DNA of 64,000 nucleotides from Curtobacterium oceanosedimentum (lineage in GTDB: Bacteria > Actinomycetota > Actinomycetes > Actinomycetales > Microbacteriaceae): contig NZ_JAIXIG010000004.1 of NCBI RefSeq assembly GCF_020297365.1, positions 1-64,000 on the forward strand, written 5' to 3'. Shown here piece by piece: positions 31,777 to 41,923 of the stretch; positions within the stretch are counted from its first letter, which is position 1; each line of letters opens with the position of its first letter. The translations under genes were made by a program, and so were the position numbers. Below the pieces are notes generated by a model that had not been told where the DNA came from, ran no database searches, and saw only the letters and a program-made list of their open reading frames with translations.

Positions 31777-32754
31777 GTGTCCACGCGTGAGAATCCCTTC
31801 GGCCAGGTCCTCGTCGCCCTCGTGACCCCGCTCACGGCCGACGGCGAGGTCGACTGGCCCGGCGTCGAGCAGCACATCGACGACTGCATCACCGCCGGAG
31901 CCGACGGCATCGTCGTGACCGGCACCACCGGTGAGACGAGCACGCTGACCGACCCGGAGAAGCTCCGCCTGGTCGAGGTCGGCAAGTCCGTCGCCGCCGG
32001 GCGCGCGAAGATCATCACGGGTGGCGGCTCGAACGAGACCGCGCACGCGATCCACCTGTACAAGCAGAGCGAGCGTGCCGGGGCCGACGGCGTGATGATC
32101 GTCACGCCCTACTACAACAAGCCGACGCAGTCGGGTGTGCTCACCCACTTCCGGATGATCGCGGACGCCACCGACCTGCCGGTGATCCTGTACGACATCC
32201 CCGGTCGCACCGGCATCCCGATCACCTACGACACGATCCTGCGTGCCTCGAAGCACCCGAACATCCTCGCCGTGAAGGACGCCAAGGGCGACTTCGCCGA
32301 GGTATCGCGGGTGCTCAACAACACCGACCTCATGTACTTCTCCGGCGACGACACGAACGTGCTCCCGCACCTGTCGATCGGCGCCACCGGCCTGATCGGC
32401 GTGACGGCGAACATCACGAGCACGCCGTACCGCACCATCGTCGACGCCGTGAACCGCGGCGACCTGGCGACCGCGACCGCCGAGCACAAGCGCGTCGAGC
32501 CGCTCGTCCGCGCCGTCATGACGCACGTGCCCGGCACGGTCGCCGCGAAGTACATCCTGCACGGGCTCGGCCGCATCGGCAGTCCCCGTGTCCGACTGCC
32601 GCTCGTCGGCCCCGAGGACTCCGAGGCGTACGCCATCGAGACCTCGCTCGAAGCCGTGCGCGACGTGCCCGGCGCCGACTTCTCGAACTTCCGCCCCGAC
32701 CGCAACGCAGCGGCCGGCGGCGCTCTGCCAAAGGTGCCAGGCACCACCCGCTAG
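31777..32754 (+). CDS. dapA: 4-hydroxy-tetrahydrodipicolinate synthase
   Basis: A 325-residue TIM-barrel aldolase that condenses pyruvate with aspartate semialdehyde. Signature residues: VTGTTGETSTL (active-site threonines), PYYNKPTQSG, YDIPGRTG with the catalytic Tyr near residue 144, and the Schiff-base Lys in ILAVKDAKGD near residue 172. GTG at 31777 is preferred over a GTG six bases earlier because of the -10 spacing. RNase J follows 49 bp downstream, the common actinobacterial order. Confidence 0.95.
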   Translation: MSTRENPFGQVLVALVTPLTADGEVDWPGVEQHIDDCITAGADGIVVTGTTGETSTLTDPEKLRLVEVGKSVAAGRAKIITGGGSNETAHAIHLYKQSERAGADGVMIVTPYYNKPTQSGVLTHFRMIADATDLPVILYDIPGRTGIPITYDTILRASKHPNILAVKDAKGDFAEVSRVLNNTDLMYFSGDDTNVLPHLSIGATGLIGVTANITSTPYRTIVDAVNRGDLATATAEHKRVEPLVRAVMTHVPGTVAAKYILHGLGRIGSPRVRLPLVGPEDSEAYAIETSLEAVRDVPGADFSNFRPDRNAAAGGALPKVPGTTR

Positions 32755-32803
32755 CGAACACCGCGGCGCGCTCACCGTGCGCCGCCCGAATCCGTAGGAC
32801 CGA

Positions 32804-34480
32804 ATGCCCACACAAGTCTCCACACCGCAGCCGCTCGAGAACGGCACCCTCCGCGTGATCCCCATCGGGGGTCTCGGCGAGATCGGTCGCAACATGACCG
32901 TCTACGAGTACGAGGGCAAGCTGCTCATCGTCGACGCCGGCGTGCTGTTCCCCGAGGAGCACCAGCCGGGCGTCGACCTGATCCTGCCCGACTTCGCGCC
33001 GATCCGGGACCGCCTGGACGACGTCCTCGGTGTCGTGCTCACGCACGGGCACGAGGACCACATCGGCGCCGTCCCGTACCTGCTCAAGCTCCGCGACGAC
33101 ATCCCGCTCATCGGCTCCACGCTGACCCTGGCCCTCGTCGAGGCGAAGCTCAAGGAACACCGGATCAAGCCGTACACGCTCGTCGTGGCCGAGGACCAGA
33201 CCGAGCAGCTCGGTCCGTTCCACCTCGAGTTCGTCGCCGTGAACCACTCCATCCCGGACGCCCTCGCCGTCGCGATCACGACCCCCGCCGGTCGTGTCCT
33301 GCACACGGGTGACTTCAAGATGGACCAGCTCCCGCTGGACGACCGCATCACCGACCTCCGCGCCTTCGCGCGGCTGGGCGAGCAGGGCGTCGACCTGTTC
33401 CTGCCGGACTCGACCAACGCCGACGTGCCGGGCTTCACCGCGCCGGAGCGCGACATCGGCCCGGTGCTCGAGAACATCATCACGCGCGCCCGCAAGAAGG
33501 TCGTCGTGGCGAGCTTCTCGTCGCACGTGCACCGCGTGCAGCAGGTGCTCGACGCCGCAGCCGCCGCGAACCGCAAGGTCGCGTTCATGGGTCGCTCGAT
33601 GATCCGGAACATGACGATCGCCGCCGACCTCGGGTACCTGCGGGTGCCGGAGAACGTGCTCATCGACACGAAGAAGGCGAAGAACGTCCCCGACGACCAG
33701 ATCGTCTACATGTCGACCGGGTCGCAGGGCGAGCCGATGGCGGTCCTGGCGCGCATGGCCAACATGGAGCACCAGATCGAGATCGGTGAGGGCGACACCG
33801 TCATCCTCGCCTCGTCGCTCATCCCGGGCAACGAGAACGCCGTCTACCGCGTGATCGACGGGCTGACCAAGCTCGGCGCGAAGGTCGTGCACAAGGGCAA
33901 CGCGAAGGTGCACGTCTCCGGGCACGCCTCGGCCGGCGAGCTGCTGTACTGCTACAACATCCTGCGGCCGAAGAACGTGCTGCCGGTCCACGGCGAGCAC
34001 CGCCACCTGTACGCGAGCGCCGACCTGGCGATCCAGACGGGTGTCCCGCCGCGCAACGTCATCCTCGGGCAGGACGGCATCGTCGTGGACCTGAAGGACG
34101 GCGAGGTCACGGTGGCCGGCCAGCTCGACATCGGGTACGTCTACGTGGACGGCTCGACCGTCGGCGAGATCACCGACGCCGACCTGAAGGACCGCCGGGT
34201 CCTGGCCGAAGAGGGCTTCATCTCGATCTTCGCCGCGGTGGACTTCACCACCGGACAGTGCGTGGTCGGGCCGGAGATCCAGTCGCGCGGCTTCGCCGAG
34301 GACGACTCGGTCTTCGACGACGTCCGTCCGCAGATCGCCAAGGCGATCGCCGAGGCGGCCGCCAACGGCACCCGCGACGCGCACGCCTTCGGTCAGGTCG
34401 TCCGTCGCACGGTCGGCCGCTGGGTGAACACGAAGCACCGCCGCCGTCCGATGATCGTCCCGGTGGTCATCGAGGCGTAG
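32804..34480 (+). CDS. rnj: Ribonuclease J
   Basis: A 558-residue metallo-beta-lactamase/beta-CASP nuclease with 5'-3' exonuclease and endonuclease activity in RNA maturation and decay. The zinc motif HGHEDHIGA is near residue 82, followed by VNHSIPDALA and HTGDFKMDQ. The beta-CASP part has VVASFSSHVHRVQQ and STGSQGEPMAVLARM, then HVSGHASAGEL and LPVHGEHRHLYA. The C-terminal domain ends TKHRRRPMIVPVV. TAGGA lies a few bases before the ATG. Confidence 0.96.
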   Translation: MPTQVSTPQPLENGTLRVIPIGGLGEIGRNMTVYEYEGKLLIVDAGVLFPEEHQPGVDLILPDFAPIRDRLDDVLGVVLTHGHEDHIGAVPYLLKLRDDIPLIGSTLTLALVEAKLKEHRIKPYTLVVAEDQTEQLGPFHLEFVAVNHSIPDALAVAITTPAGRVLHTGDFKMDQLPLDDRITDLRAFARLGEQGVDLFLPDSTNADVPGFTAPERDIGPVLENIITRARKKVVVASFSSHVHRVQQVLDAAAAANRKVAFMGRSMIRNMTIAADLGYLRVPENVLIDTKKAKNVPDDQIVYMSTGSQGEPMAVLARMANMEHQIEIGEGDTVILASSLIPGNENAVYRVIDGLTKLGAKVVHKGNAKVHVSGHASAGELLYCYNILRPKNVLPVHGEHRHLYASADLAIQTGVPPRNVILGQDGIVVDLKDGEVTVAGQLDIGYVYVDGSTVGEITDADLKDRRVLAEEGFISIFAAVDFTTGQCVVGPEIQSRGFAEDDSVFDDVRPQIAKAIAEAAANGTRDAHAFGQVVRRTVGRWVNTKHRRRPMIVPVVIEA

Positions 34481-34528
34481 CGCCCGCTCGCGGGCGTGGG
34501 TGCGCTCGCGTCCACGTCGGTCCGGCCC

Positions 34529-34574
34529 GGGAGGCCCGTCCAGCGTCCGTCACGGACGCTGCGGCGGGCCTCCC
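34529..34574. terminator. Long hairpin between rnj and ftsK
   Basis: GGGAGGCCCG/CGGGCCTCCC outside and CAGCGTCCGT/ACGGACGCTG inside make a 46-nt near-perfect palindrome starting 48 bp after the rnj stop. Its outer arms resemble family A but its core is longer. Confidence 0.6.
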
Positions 34575-34596
34575 TGCGTTTGTCCTGAGCGGGGAT

Positions 34597-34602
34597 TAGG
34601 GT
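34597..34602 (+). promoter_or_regulatory. Candidate -10 box TAGGGT for ftsK
   Basis: TAGGGT ends 7 bases before the ATG at 34610. Confidence 0.45.
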
Positions 34603-34609
34603 TCTGCCC

Positions 34610-37546
34610 ATGGCCGGAGGCACCAAGTCGACCACGCGCTCGCGCGCGTCCACGTCGTCCCGTGGGAACGGGACGCGCGGTTCGTCGCGCACGCAGGCGA
34701 CGACGAAGAAGCTGCCGCAGGCCGCACCGACGCCGGTGTTCCGCGAGCAGAACCCGCTCGTCACCGCGTGGCTCGCGATGGCCCACGGCGTCGGGGCGAT
34801 GTTCCGACTGCTCGGCAAGGAGACGTTGGAGAAGGACCAGCGGCGCGACGGCTTCCCGTTCCTGCTGTTCCTGCTCGCCATCGCCGGCGCGGTCGTCGAG
34901 TGGCTCAACCCCACCAACGACGTGTCCATCGCGCTCGACGCGTACACGTTCGGCGGGCTGTTCGGCCGGCTGGCCTTCGCGCTGCCGGTGATCATGGTCG
35001 TCTTCGCGGGCTGGCTCTTCCGGCACCCCGCATCGGTGCACGACAACACCCGGATCGGCATCGGACTCGGGCTGCTGATCGTCTCGATCGCCTCGCTGTG
35101 CCACGTGTTCGGCGGACAGCCGAGCGCGGCCGACGGCATGCCTGCGCTCGCTGCCGCCGGCGGTGTGCTCGGCTGGGTCGTCATCGGCTGGCTCGTCACG
35201 ATCGCCACCGCCTGGGTCGCCGTGCCCGTGGCGATCGTGCTGCTCGTGCTGTCGCTGTTCATCATCACGAAGACGCCGCCGAACAAGCTCGGCCGCCGCC
35301 TGCACGAGCTCTACGCGTACCTGTTCGGTGCGCCCGCGCCCGCCGCGGAACCCGAGGCCGAGGCGTCCGCCGTGGCCGAGCCCGCCGCTCGTGCCCGCAC
35401 GCCCAAGCGCGGCAAGAAGGGCGACACCGACTTCCAGCTCTTCGACGACCTGGGGTTCGGCGACGAGCAGGCCGCTGCTGCCGAGGGCGAGGGCGGCGAC
35501 AACGTCCCGTGGTGGCGGCGCAACAAGTCCGGGCGCGAGGAAGACCCGGCCTACGACAGCCCCGTGCTGCCCGCGGCGACGGCGGCCGCCCCGCCCGTCC
35601 CGGACGCCCCTGCTGCTGCGCCCGTCGCGCCGGTGACGAACCCCAATGCCGGTGCCGCCGCCGGACTGGTCGACCTGACGCCCGCCGAGCCCGCGTCGGT
35701 CAACCTCAACGACTCCGTCGAGCAGGACCTCGAGGACGCCGAACACGCGCTGCAGGCCTTCGGCACCGAGGTCCCGGCACGGCCCGAACCGGTCGCGGAC
35801 ATCCGACCCGTGGTCCCGGACGCCGTCGACGACCCCGTGGCGCCGGACGAGCCGATCGACGCCGACGCCGAGGCCGGGGGGCTGGTGCCGTCCGCAGCGG
35901 CCGACGACGACCCGTCGAAGCCCTACCGGCTGCCGGCGGCCACGACGCTGAGCGCCGGCACGCCGTCGGTGGCCAGGAGCCAGGCGAACGACGACATCGT
36001 CGCCGCCATCACCGGCGTGCTCACCGAGTTCAAGGTGGACGCGAAGGTCACGGGTTTCTCGCGTGGCCCGACCGTCACGCGGTACGAGATCGAGCTCGGC
36101 CCGGGTGTGAAGGTCGAGCGCGTCACGGCGCTGTCGAAGAACCTGTCGTACGCCGTCGCCTCGAACGAGGTCCGCATCCTGTCACCGATCCCCGGGAAGA
36201 GCGCGATCGGCGTCGAGATCCCCAACACCGACCGCGAGATCGTGTCCCTCGGCGACGTGCTGCGCTCGAACGCGGCCCGGAAGTCGAAGCACCCGATGAC
36301 GATCGGTGTCGGCAAGGACGTCGAGGGCGGCTTCGTCGTCGCGAACCTGGCGAAGATGCCGCACCTGCTCGTCGCCGGTTCCACCGGGTCCGGCAAGTCG
36401 GTGTTCATCAACTCGATGATCACGTCGCTGCTCATGCGCGCGAAGCCGTCCGAGGTCCGCATGGTCCTGGTCGACCCCAAGCGCGTCGAGCTCTCGATCT
36501 ACGCCGGCGTCCCGCACCTCATCACGCCCATCATCACGAACCCGAAGAAGGCGGCCGAGGCGCTGCAGTGGGTCGTGAAGGAGATGGACATGCGGTACGA
36601 CGACCTGGCGTCGTTCGGGTTCCGCCACGTCGACGACTTCAACAAGGCCATCGAGAACGACGAGATCATCCTGCCGGCGGGCAGCGAGCGGAAGCTCAAG
36701 CCGTACCCGTACCTGCTCGTCGTCGTCGACGAACTCGCCGACCTCATGCTCGTGGCGCCGCGCGACGTCGAGGAGTCGATCGTCCGCATCACCCAGCTCG
36801 CACGTGCCGCCGGCATCCACCTGGTGCTCGCGACGCAGCGCCCCTCGGTCGACGTCATCACGGGGCTGATCAAGGCCAACGTGCCGTCGCGCATCGCCTT
36901 CGCGGTGACGAGCGTCACGGACTCCCGCGTCATCCTCGACCAGCCGGGAGCCGACAAGCTCATCGGCCAGGGCGACGCGCTCTTCCTGCCGATGGGGTCG
37001 TCCAAGTCGCTGCGCGTGCAGGGTGCCTGGGTGCAGGAGGGCGAGGTCGCCGAGGTCGTCCAGCACGTCACCCGCCAGGCGCAGCCCGAGTACCGGCAGG
37101 ACGTCGCCGCGGTGGTCGAGCGCAAGGAGATCGACGCCGACATCGGCGACGACCTCGAGCTGCTGCTCGCCGCCGTCGAGCAGGTCGTGTCGACGCAGTT
37201 CGGATCGACCTCGATGCTGCAGCGCAAGCTCCGCGTCGGGTTCGCCAAGGCCGGACGACTCATGGACCTGATGGAGTCGCGCGACATCGTCGGGCCGTCC
37301 GAGGGGTCCAAGGCCCGCGACGTCCTGGTGACCGCCGACCAGCTGCCCGCCGTGCTCGCGAAGCTCCGCGGCGAGGAGCCTCCGGCCGCGGCCGCGGCCG
37401 CGGCCGCTCCGGCAGCGCCGACGCCGACACCGTCCGACGACGGTGACCGGTACGGCGCCGACCCGGTGGGGGACATGACCCGCGGCTACGATGAGGTGCA
37501 CGACGAGCCCGATGAGGACGCGTGGGGACTGACGGGCAGGGAGTGA
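34610..37546 (+). CDS. ftsK: DNA translocase FtsK/SpoIIIE
   Basis: A 978-residue septal DNA pump. The N-terminal region has a basic Ser/Thr/Arg tail (1-35) and about four membrane helices between residues 80 and 225. An acidic Ala/Pro-rich linker spans about 245-440. The motor has the FtsK alpha domain, Walker [15 protein letters not shown] near residue 588, [11 protein letters not shown], the Walker B region [12 protein letters not shown] near residue 703 and [20 protein letters not shown]. The C-terminal gamma winged helix ([20 protein letters not shown]) would recognise KOPS/SRS DNA. A run of eight alanines lies near residue 930. Confidence 0.96.
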   Translation: MAGGTKSTTRSRASTSSRGNGTRGSSRTQATTKKLPQAAPTPVFREQNPLVTAWLAMAHGVGAMFRLLGKETLEKDQRRDGFPFLLFLLAIAGAVVEWLNPTNDVSIALDAYTFGGLFGRLAFALPVIMVVFAGWLFRHPASVHDNTRIGIGLGLLIVSIASLCHVFGGQPSAADGMPALAAAGGVLGWVVIGWLVTIATAWVAVPVAIVLLVLSLFIITKTPPNKLGRRLHELYAYLFGAPAPAAEPEAEASAVAEPAARARTPKRGKKGDTDFQLFDDLGFGDEQAAAAEGEGGDNVPWWRRNKSGREEDPAYDSPVLPAATAAAPPVPDAPAAAPVAPVTNPNAGAAAGLVDLTPAEPASVNLNDSVEQDLEDAEHALQAFGTEVPARPEPVADIRPVVPDAVDDPVAPDEPIDADAEAGGLVPSAAADDDPSKPYRLPAATTLSAGTPSVARSQANDDIVAAITGVLTEFKVDAKVTGFSRGPTVTRYEIELGPGVKVERVTALSKNLSYAVASNEVRILSPIPGKSAIGVEIPNTDREIVSLGDVLRSNAARKSKHPMTIGVGKDVEGGFVVANLAKMPHLLVAGSTGSGKSVFINSMITSLLMRAKPSEVRMVLVDPKRVELSIYAGVPHLITPIITNPKKAAEALQWVVKEMDMRYDDLASFGFRHVDDFNKAIENDEIILPAGSERKLKPYPYLLVVVDELADLMLVAPRDVEESIVRITQLARAAGIHLVLATQRPSVDVITGLIKANVPSRIAFAVTSVTDSRVILDQPGADKLIGQGDALFLPMGSSKSLRVQGAWVQEGEVAEVVQHVTRQAQPEYRQDVAAVVERKEIDADIGDDLELLLAAVEQVVSTQFGSTSMLQRKLRVGFAKAGRLMDLMESRDIVGPSEGSKARDVLVTADQLPAVLAKLRGEEPPAAAAAAAAPAAPTPTPSDDGDRYGADPVGDMTRGYDEVHDEPDEDAWGLTGRE

Positions 37547-37551
37547 CGGCG

Positions 37552-38196
37552 ATGACCGCCTCGGACGGTACGGACACACAGCACGGCGCACGGTTCCCGT
37601 GGCGCGGTCGACTACTGCGCAAGGGCCCCGGTCCGGCGTCGACGGCGAACGTGGCGAACATCATCACCGTGGTGCGCATCCTGATGGCGCCCCTGTTCTT
37701 CGTCCTGCTGCTGGCCGACGGCGGCAGCGACGGAGCGGTCCGCGTCTGGGCTGCCGTGGTGTTCGTCGTGGCCATCGTGACCGACAGCGCCGACGGCATC
37801 ATCGCCCGCCGGCAGAACCTGGTCACCGACTTCGGCAAGCTCGTCGACCCGATCGCCGACAAGGTGCTCATCGGCGGTGCCCTCGTCGCCCTGTCGATCC
37901 TGGGCGAGCTGCCCTGGTACGTCACCGTGCTCATCATGCTGCGCGAGATCGGCATCACGGTCTTCCGGTTCGCCGTGCTGTCGGACCGCGTGATCCCGGC
38001 CAGCCGTGGCGGCAAGATCAAGACGGTGCTGCAGGCCGTGGCGCTGACCACGGCGCTGTTCCCGTGGTGGAACCTGGTGGGGGACTGGGCGCACTGGGTC
38101 AACGGCATCCTGATGACCGCCGCGTTCCTGGCGACGATCCTGAGCGGGATCGACTACCTGTGGCAGGCGTGGAAGCACAACCGGACCACCGCGTGA
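37552..38196 (+). CDS. pgsA: CDP-diacylglycerol--glycerol-3-phosphate 3-phosphatidyltransferase
   Basis: A 214-residue membrane enzyme of the CDP-alcohol phosphatidyltransferase family. The signature D-G-x2-A-R-x8-G-x3-D-x3-D is intact in SADGIIARRQNLVTDFGKLV and the following DPIADK. About six hydrophobic helices follow the basic N-terminus. It makes phosphatidylglycerophosphate for anionic lipids. The ATG at 37552 has AGGGAG 8 bases upstream; a GTG at 37543 overlapping the ftsK stop is possible. Its end overlaps cinA by four bases. Confidence 0.92.
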   Translation: MTASDGTDTQHGARFPWRGRLLRKGPGPASTANVANIITVVRILMAPLFFVLLLADGGSDGAVRVWAAVVFVVAIVTDSADGIIARRQNLVTDFGKLVDPIADKVLIGGALVALSILGELPWYVTVLIMLREIGITVFRFAVLSDRVIPASRGGKIKTVLQAVALTTALFPWWNLVGDWAHWVNGILMTAAFLATILSGIDYLWQAWKHNRTTA

Positions 38197-38738
38197 CGGA
38201 AGCCGACGACGCGACCGGTGCCGCGCCTCCCGACGGTGGCGGCGACGTCGGCGCGATCGCGCGGCGCCTGGTCGAGGAGCTGACGAGCCGCGGTGAGACC
38301 GTCGCCGTGGCGGAGTCGCTGACCGGGGGACTCGTCGTGTCGACGCTCGTCGACGTCCCCGGCGCGAGCGCGGCCGTACGGGGCGGGGTCGTGGCGTACG
38401 CGACGCCCCTGAAGCACTCGGTGCTGGGGGTGTCCGCGTCCCTGCTCGCCGCCGAGGGGGCCGTGCACCCGGAGGTCGCGCGGCAGATGGCGGCGGGTGT
38501 CCGCATCGCGCTGTCGGTGGACGGGCAGCCGGCGACCTGGGGGATCAGCACGACCGGTGTCGCCGGCCCGGATCCGCAGGACGGCAAGCCCGTCGGCACG
38601 GTGTACGTGGGGATCGCCTCCGCCGCGGCGGCCCGAGCCGTCGAACTGCACCTCGACGGAGACCGCGGAGCAATCCGTCGCGCCACCGTCTCCGAACTCC
38701 TGGCACGGACGTCGTCCGAGGTCCGGGGCCGGGAATAG
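38193..38738 (+). CDS. CinA C-terminal family protein (nicotinamide-nucleotide amidase)
   Basis: A 181-residue single-domain CinA/PncC protein. Motifs: VAVAESLTGGLVVSTLVDVP near residue 38, GGVVAYATPLKHSVLGV near residue 66, MAAGVRIALSVDGQPATWGI and STTGVAGPDPQDGKPVGTV near residue 117. It deamidates nicotinamide mononucleotide in other bacteria. The order pgsA-cinA-clgR-recA is typical of actinobacteria. Coupled to pgsA by a GTGA overlap. Confidence 0.92.
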   Translation: MTEADDATGAAPPDGGGDVGAIARRLVEELTSRGETVAVAESLTGGLVVSTLVDVPGASAAVRGGVVAYATPLKHSVLGVSASLLAAEGAVHPEVARQMAAGVRIALSVDGQPATWGISTTGVAGPDPQDGKPVGTVYVGIASAAAARAVELHLDGDRGAIRRATVSELLARTSSEVRGRE

Positions 38739-38812
38739 GCCTCGCGGCTCCCGGGTTACATCCCACGAAATCTCCAGCAGTACGGCAGCCAGGCTGGCTA
38801 GCATGCTGCAAC

Positions 38813-38832
38813 CGGCAACGCTAGGGTTGCCG
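38813..38832. promoter_or_regulatory. Palindrome over the candidate clgR -10 box
   Basis: CGGCAAC and GTTGCCG form a perfect 7-bp inverted repeat with a 6-bp centre. The sequence TAGGGT (38822-38827) inside it could be the -10 of clgR. The placement suits autoregulation, as known for ClgR in other actinobacteria; the motif itself is not a proven ClgR site. Confidence 0.45.
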
Positions 38833-38892
38833 AACCCGAACTCGATCCACCGGACCGAGCGGGCGCGGAGACGACAGAGAGGAGGAGTTCTC

Positions 38893-39201
38893 ATGGTTCT
38901 CGTTCGTCAGGAAATCGGCGATGTACTCCGGGACTTCCGCTTGCAGAAGGGCCGGACCCTCCGTCAGGTCGCGTCCAAGGCCAGTGTCGCGCTCGGGTAC
39001 CTCAGTGAGGTCGAGCGCGGGCAGAAGGAAGCCAGCTCGGAGATCCTCGCGTCCGTCGCGGACGCGCTGGACACACCCATCTCGACCATCATGCGCGAAG
39101 TGGGCGACCGTCTCGCGATCGTCGAGGGGCTGACCCCGGTCCCCGACACGCTCCCGGACGACCTGGTCGCCGAGTTCGACAACGACCTCGCGGTGCGCTG
39201 A
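38893..39201 (+). CDS. clgR: ClgR-type helix-turn-helix regulator
   Basis: A 102-residue XRE-family activator of the clp protease genes in actinobacteria. The helix-turn-helix spans residues 8-65, with RLQKGRTLRQVASKASVALG and YLSEVERGQKEASSEILASV being nearly invariant in ClgR. The C-terminal tail is short and acidic, ending VAEFDNDLAVR; a small hydrophobic end of this kind can mark the protein for Clp degradation (inference). GGAGGAG lies 5-8 bases before the ATG. It has a leader of about 60 nt. Confidence 0.9.
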   Translation: MVLVRQEIGDVLRDFRLQKGRTLRQVASKASVALGYLSEVERGQKEASSEILASVADALDTPISTIMREVGDRLAIVEGLTPVPDTLPDDLVAEFDNDLAVR

Positions 39202-39213
39202 CCGCACTGCTCC

Positions 39214-39249
39214 GAACGCCCCCGCCGGTCCTTCCCGGCGGGGGCGTTC
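39214..39249 (+). terminator. Terminator after clgR
   Basis: Perfect 15-bp stem GAACGCCCCCGCCGG/CCGGCGGGGGCGTTC with a 6-base loop, 12 bp after the stop. Confidence 0.78.
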
Positions 39250-39285
39250 TGCGTGCGGGGTTCCTCGGGGGTGGCGTGGCGCTTC

Positions 39286-39338
39286 GTGAGCAGGAATGGT
39301 CGGGTCGCGCCGGATCGCACTCGACCGTTGCTGCTCAC
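39286..39338. repeat. 53-nt palindrome, family B copy 4
   Basis: GTGAGCAGGAATGGTCGGGT pairs with ACTCGACCGTTGCTGCTCAC. It shares the outer GTGAGCAG and the length of the 8.6-8.9 kb copies but has a different inner arm (AATGGTCGGGT instead of AAGATGTCGGGT). Confidence 0.8.
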
Positions 39339-39360
39339 GAAGTGCTGACGGAGGGACGCC

Positions 39361-39366
39361 TAGGCT
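39361..39366 (+). promoter_or_regulatory. Candidate -10 box TAGGCT for the DUF3046 gene
   Basis: TAGGCT ends exactly 6 bases before the ATG at 39373. Confidence 0.5.
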
Positions 39367-39372
39367 GGTCGG

Positions 39373-39597
39373 ATGCGCGTGAGTGAGTTCTGGCGAGCCG
39401 TCGACCAGGTGTTCGGGGAGGCCTACGGGTCGGTGGTCACCCGTGACGTCGTGCTCGAGCACCTCGGTGGGCGGTCCGCGGTGGACGCCCTGTCGGCCGG
39501 CATCGATACGCGCCGGGTCTGGGACGCGCTGTGCGACTCGCAGGACGTCCCGCTCGACCGCCGTCACGGTAAGGGGCTGGCCGAACCGCGGGACTGA
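39373..39597 (+). CDS. DUF3046 family protein
   Basis: A 74-residue protein found upstream of recA across actinobacteria. Family features: SEFWRAVDQVFGEAYGSVVT, a DVVLEHLGGRSAVDALSAG helix pair, and VWDALCDSQDVPLDRRHGKG at the end. Function unknown; position suggests a link to recombination or SOS, but it precedes the LexA boxes and is not obviously SOS-controlled. Confidence 0.88.
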   Translation: MRVSEFWRAVDQVFGEAYGSVVTRDVVLEHLGGRSAVDALSAGIDTRRVWDALCDSQDVPLDRRHGKGLAEPRD

Positions 39598-39602
39598 CAG
39601 CC

Positions 39603-39616
39603 CGAAACTGTGTTCG
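39603..39616. promoter_or_regulatory. Imperfect LexA box upstream of recA
   Basis: CGAAACTGTGTTCG differs from the Gram-positive SOS box CGAAC-N4-GTTCG by one base in the left half. Confidence 0.45.
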
Positions 39617-39625
39617 GCGTGTTGC

Positions 39626-39641
39626 TCGAACGCGTGTTCGA
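39626..39641. promoter_or_regulatory. LexA (SOS) box of recA
   Basis: TCGAACGCGTGTTCGA is a full match to the actinobacterial SOS consensus TCGAAC-N4-GTTCGA. A possible -10 (TAGCTT, 39649-39654) follows directly, so LexA would block RNA polymerase. The recA leader then runs about 190 nt; another -10-like TAGGTT is at 39730. Confidence 0.85.
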
Positions 39642-39849
39642 TCGGTGGTAGCTTCCTGCACAGCGGCGCTGTCCGGAGTCTTCATCCACAGATCGCGCGG
39701 TCGTCGGCAGTGATGTCGGTGGCCCGCCCTAGGTTCGAAGCAACGGGAACAGCCCGAAGCCTTGTCGCAGAACCACCGGCCTTGCACCATCGGCGGGAGC
39801 GGACGCGACAGCCTACAGGCGGCCGACATCGAGCACGAAGGAGCACCCC

Positions 39850-40907
<1,058 letters not shown>

Positions 40908-40911
<4 letters not shown>

Positions 40912-41897
40912 GCACCGACCACGACGACGAGGGCCTCGCACCGGTCACCGACCTGTTCGGTGCGAGGTCCCGTCGTCGTGCGCCGGCGACGCCACCGAGC
41001 TCGACCGGCTCGGACTCCCCATCGGCGCCGGTGACGCCGCCCGCTCCCGTGACCCCGCCTGCGCCGGTGCGATCGATGCGGCCGGTCTCGCCGGTTCCGC
41101 CCGCGTCTCCGGCATCGGCGGACGAACCGCAGGGTGCGGACGGCTGGTACGTTCCCGGGTCCGAGCAGACCGATGCGCCCTTCGACGCCGACTCCCCGGT
41201 TCCCCTGCACGGCACCCGGAGCGAGGCCGCGTGGGTGTCGCCCGTCATCGGAGACGGCTCCGGTCGCGCAGCCCGTGCCGAGCAGGACGGCTACGACTCC
41301 GCGACCGCGGACGCGAAGACCGCCTCGGTGTTCTCCATCGCCGGTGGCGAGGAGATCGACCCGGCTGACGCCCCTCGTCCGCTCGACGAGCAGCGCGCCG
41401 ACGCCGAACGCCTGAGCATGCGGGCGCTCGGACGCAAGGGCGTGAGCGAGTCGGAGATGCGCACACTGCTCCTGCAGCAGGACCTGGACCCCGACGTCGT
41501 CGAGCACGAGATCGCACGACTGACCCGCGTCGGGCTCCTCGACGACGTGGCCCTGGCCACCGACCTGGTCGACCGCCTGCACGCCCGCAAGGGCCTCGGG
41601 CGACAGGGCGTCGTCACGGAGCTCCGTCGACGGGGCATCGACCAGGCCGCGATCGACACGGCGCTCGACGAGGCCGCGGACGACGAGGACGACGAGTTCC
41701 TCCGCGCGCAGGAGCTCGCCGACAAGCGTGCGCAGCAGATGCGCGGGCTGGACCGTGCGACCGCGGAACGACGACTGTCCGGCTTCCTGATGCGCAAGGG
41801 CTACAGCTCGGGCGTCGTCCGGATCGCCGTGGAGCGCGCCCTCGACGGCGGTGGGAAGCGACCGCGACCGGGCGGCGGCACCGTCCGGTTCGAGTAG
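40908..41897 (+). CDS. recX: Regulatory protein RecX with long N-terminal extension
   Basis: A 329-residue RecA modulator. Only the C-terminal half (about residue 165 on) is Rec[21 protein letters not shown], then [20 protein letters not shown] and a last helical repeat ending [19 protein letters not shown]. The first 160 residues are a disordered Pro/Ser/Ala-rich segment ([17 protein letters not shown]) not seen in the usual 150-200-residue RecX. The GTG start is coupled to recA (GTGA), which fixes the reading frame and supports the extension being translated. Confidence 0.88.
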
Positions 41898-41908
41898 CCG
41901 CTCCGACC

Positions 41909-41914
41909 TACACT
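41909..41914 (+). promoter_or_regulatory. Candidate -10 box TACACT for miaB
   Basis: TACACT ends 9 bases before the ATG at 41924; the leader would be only about 3 nt. Confidence 0.4.
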
Positions 41915-41923
41915 GGGACGACC

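Noticed and set aside
39681..39691. TTCATCCACAG resembling a DnaA box in the recA leader
   Set aside because: It is a single imperfect site; no cluster or replication genes.
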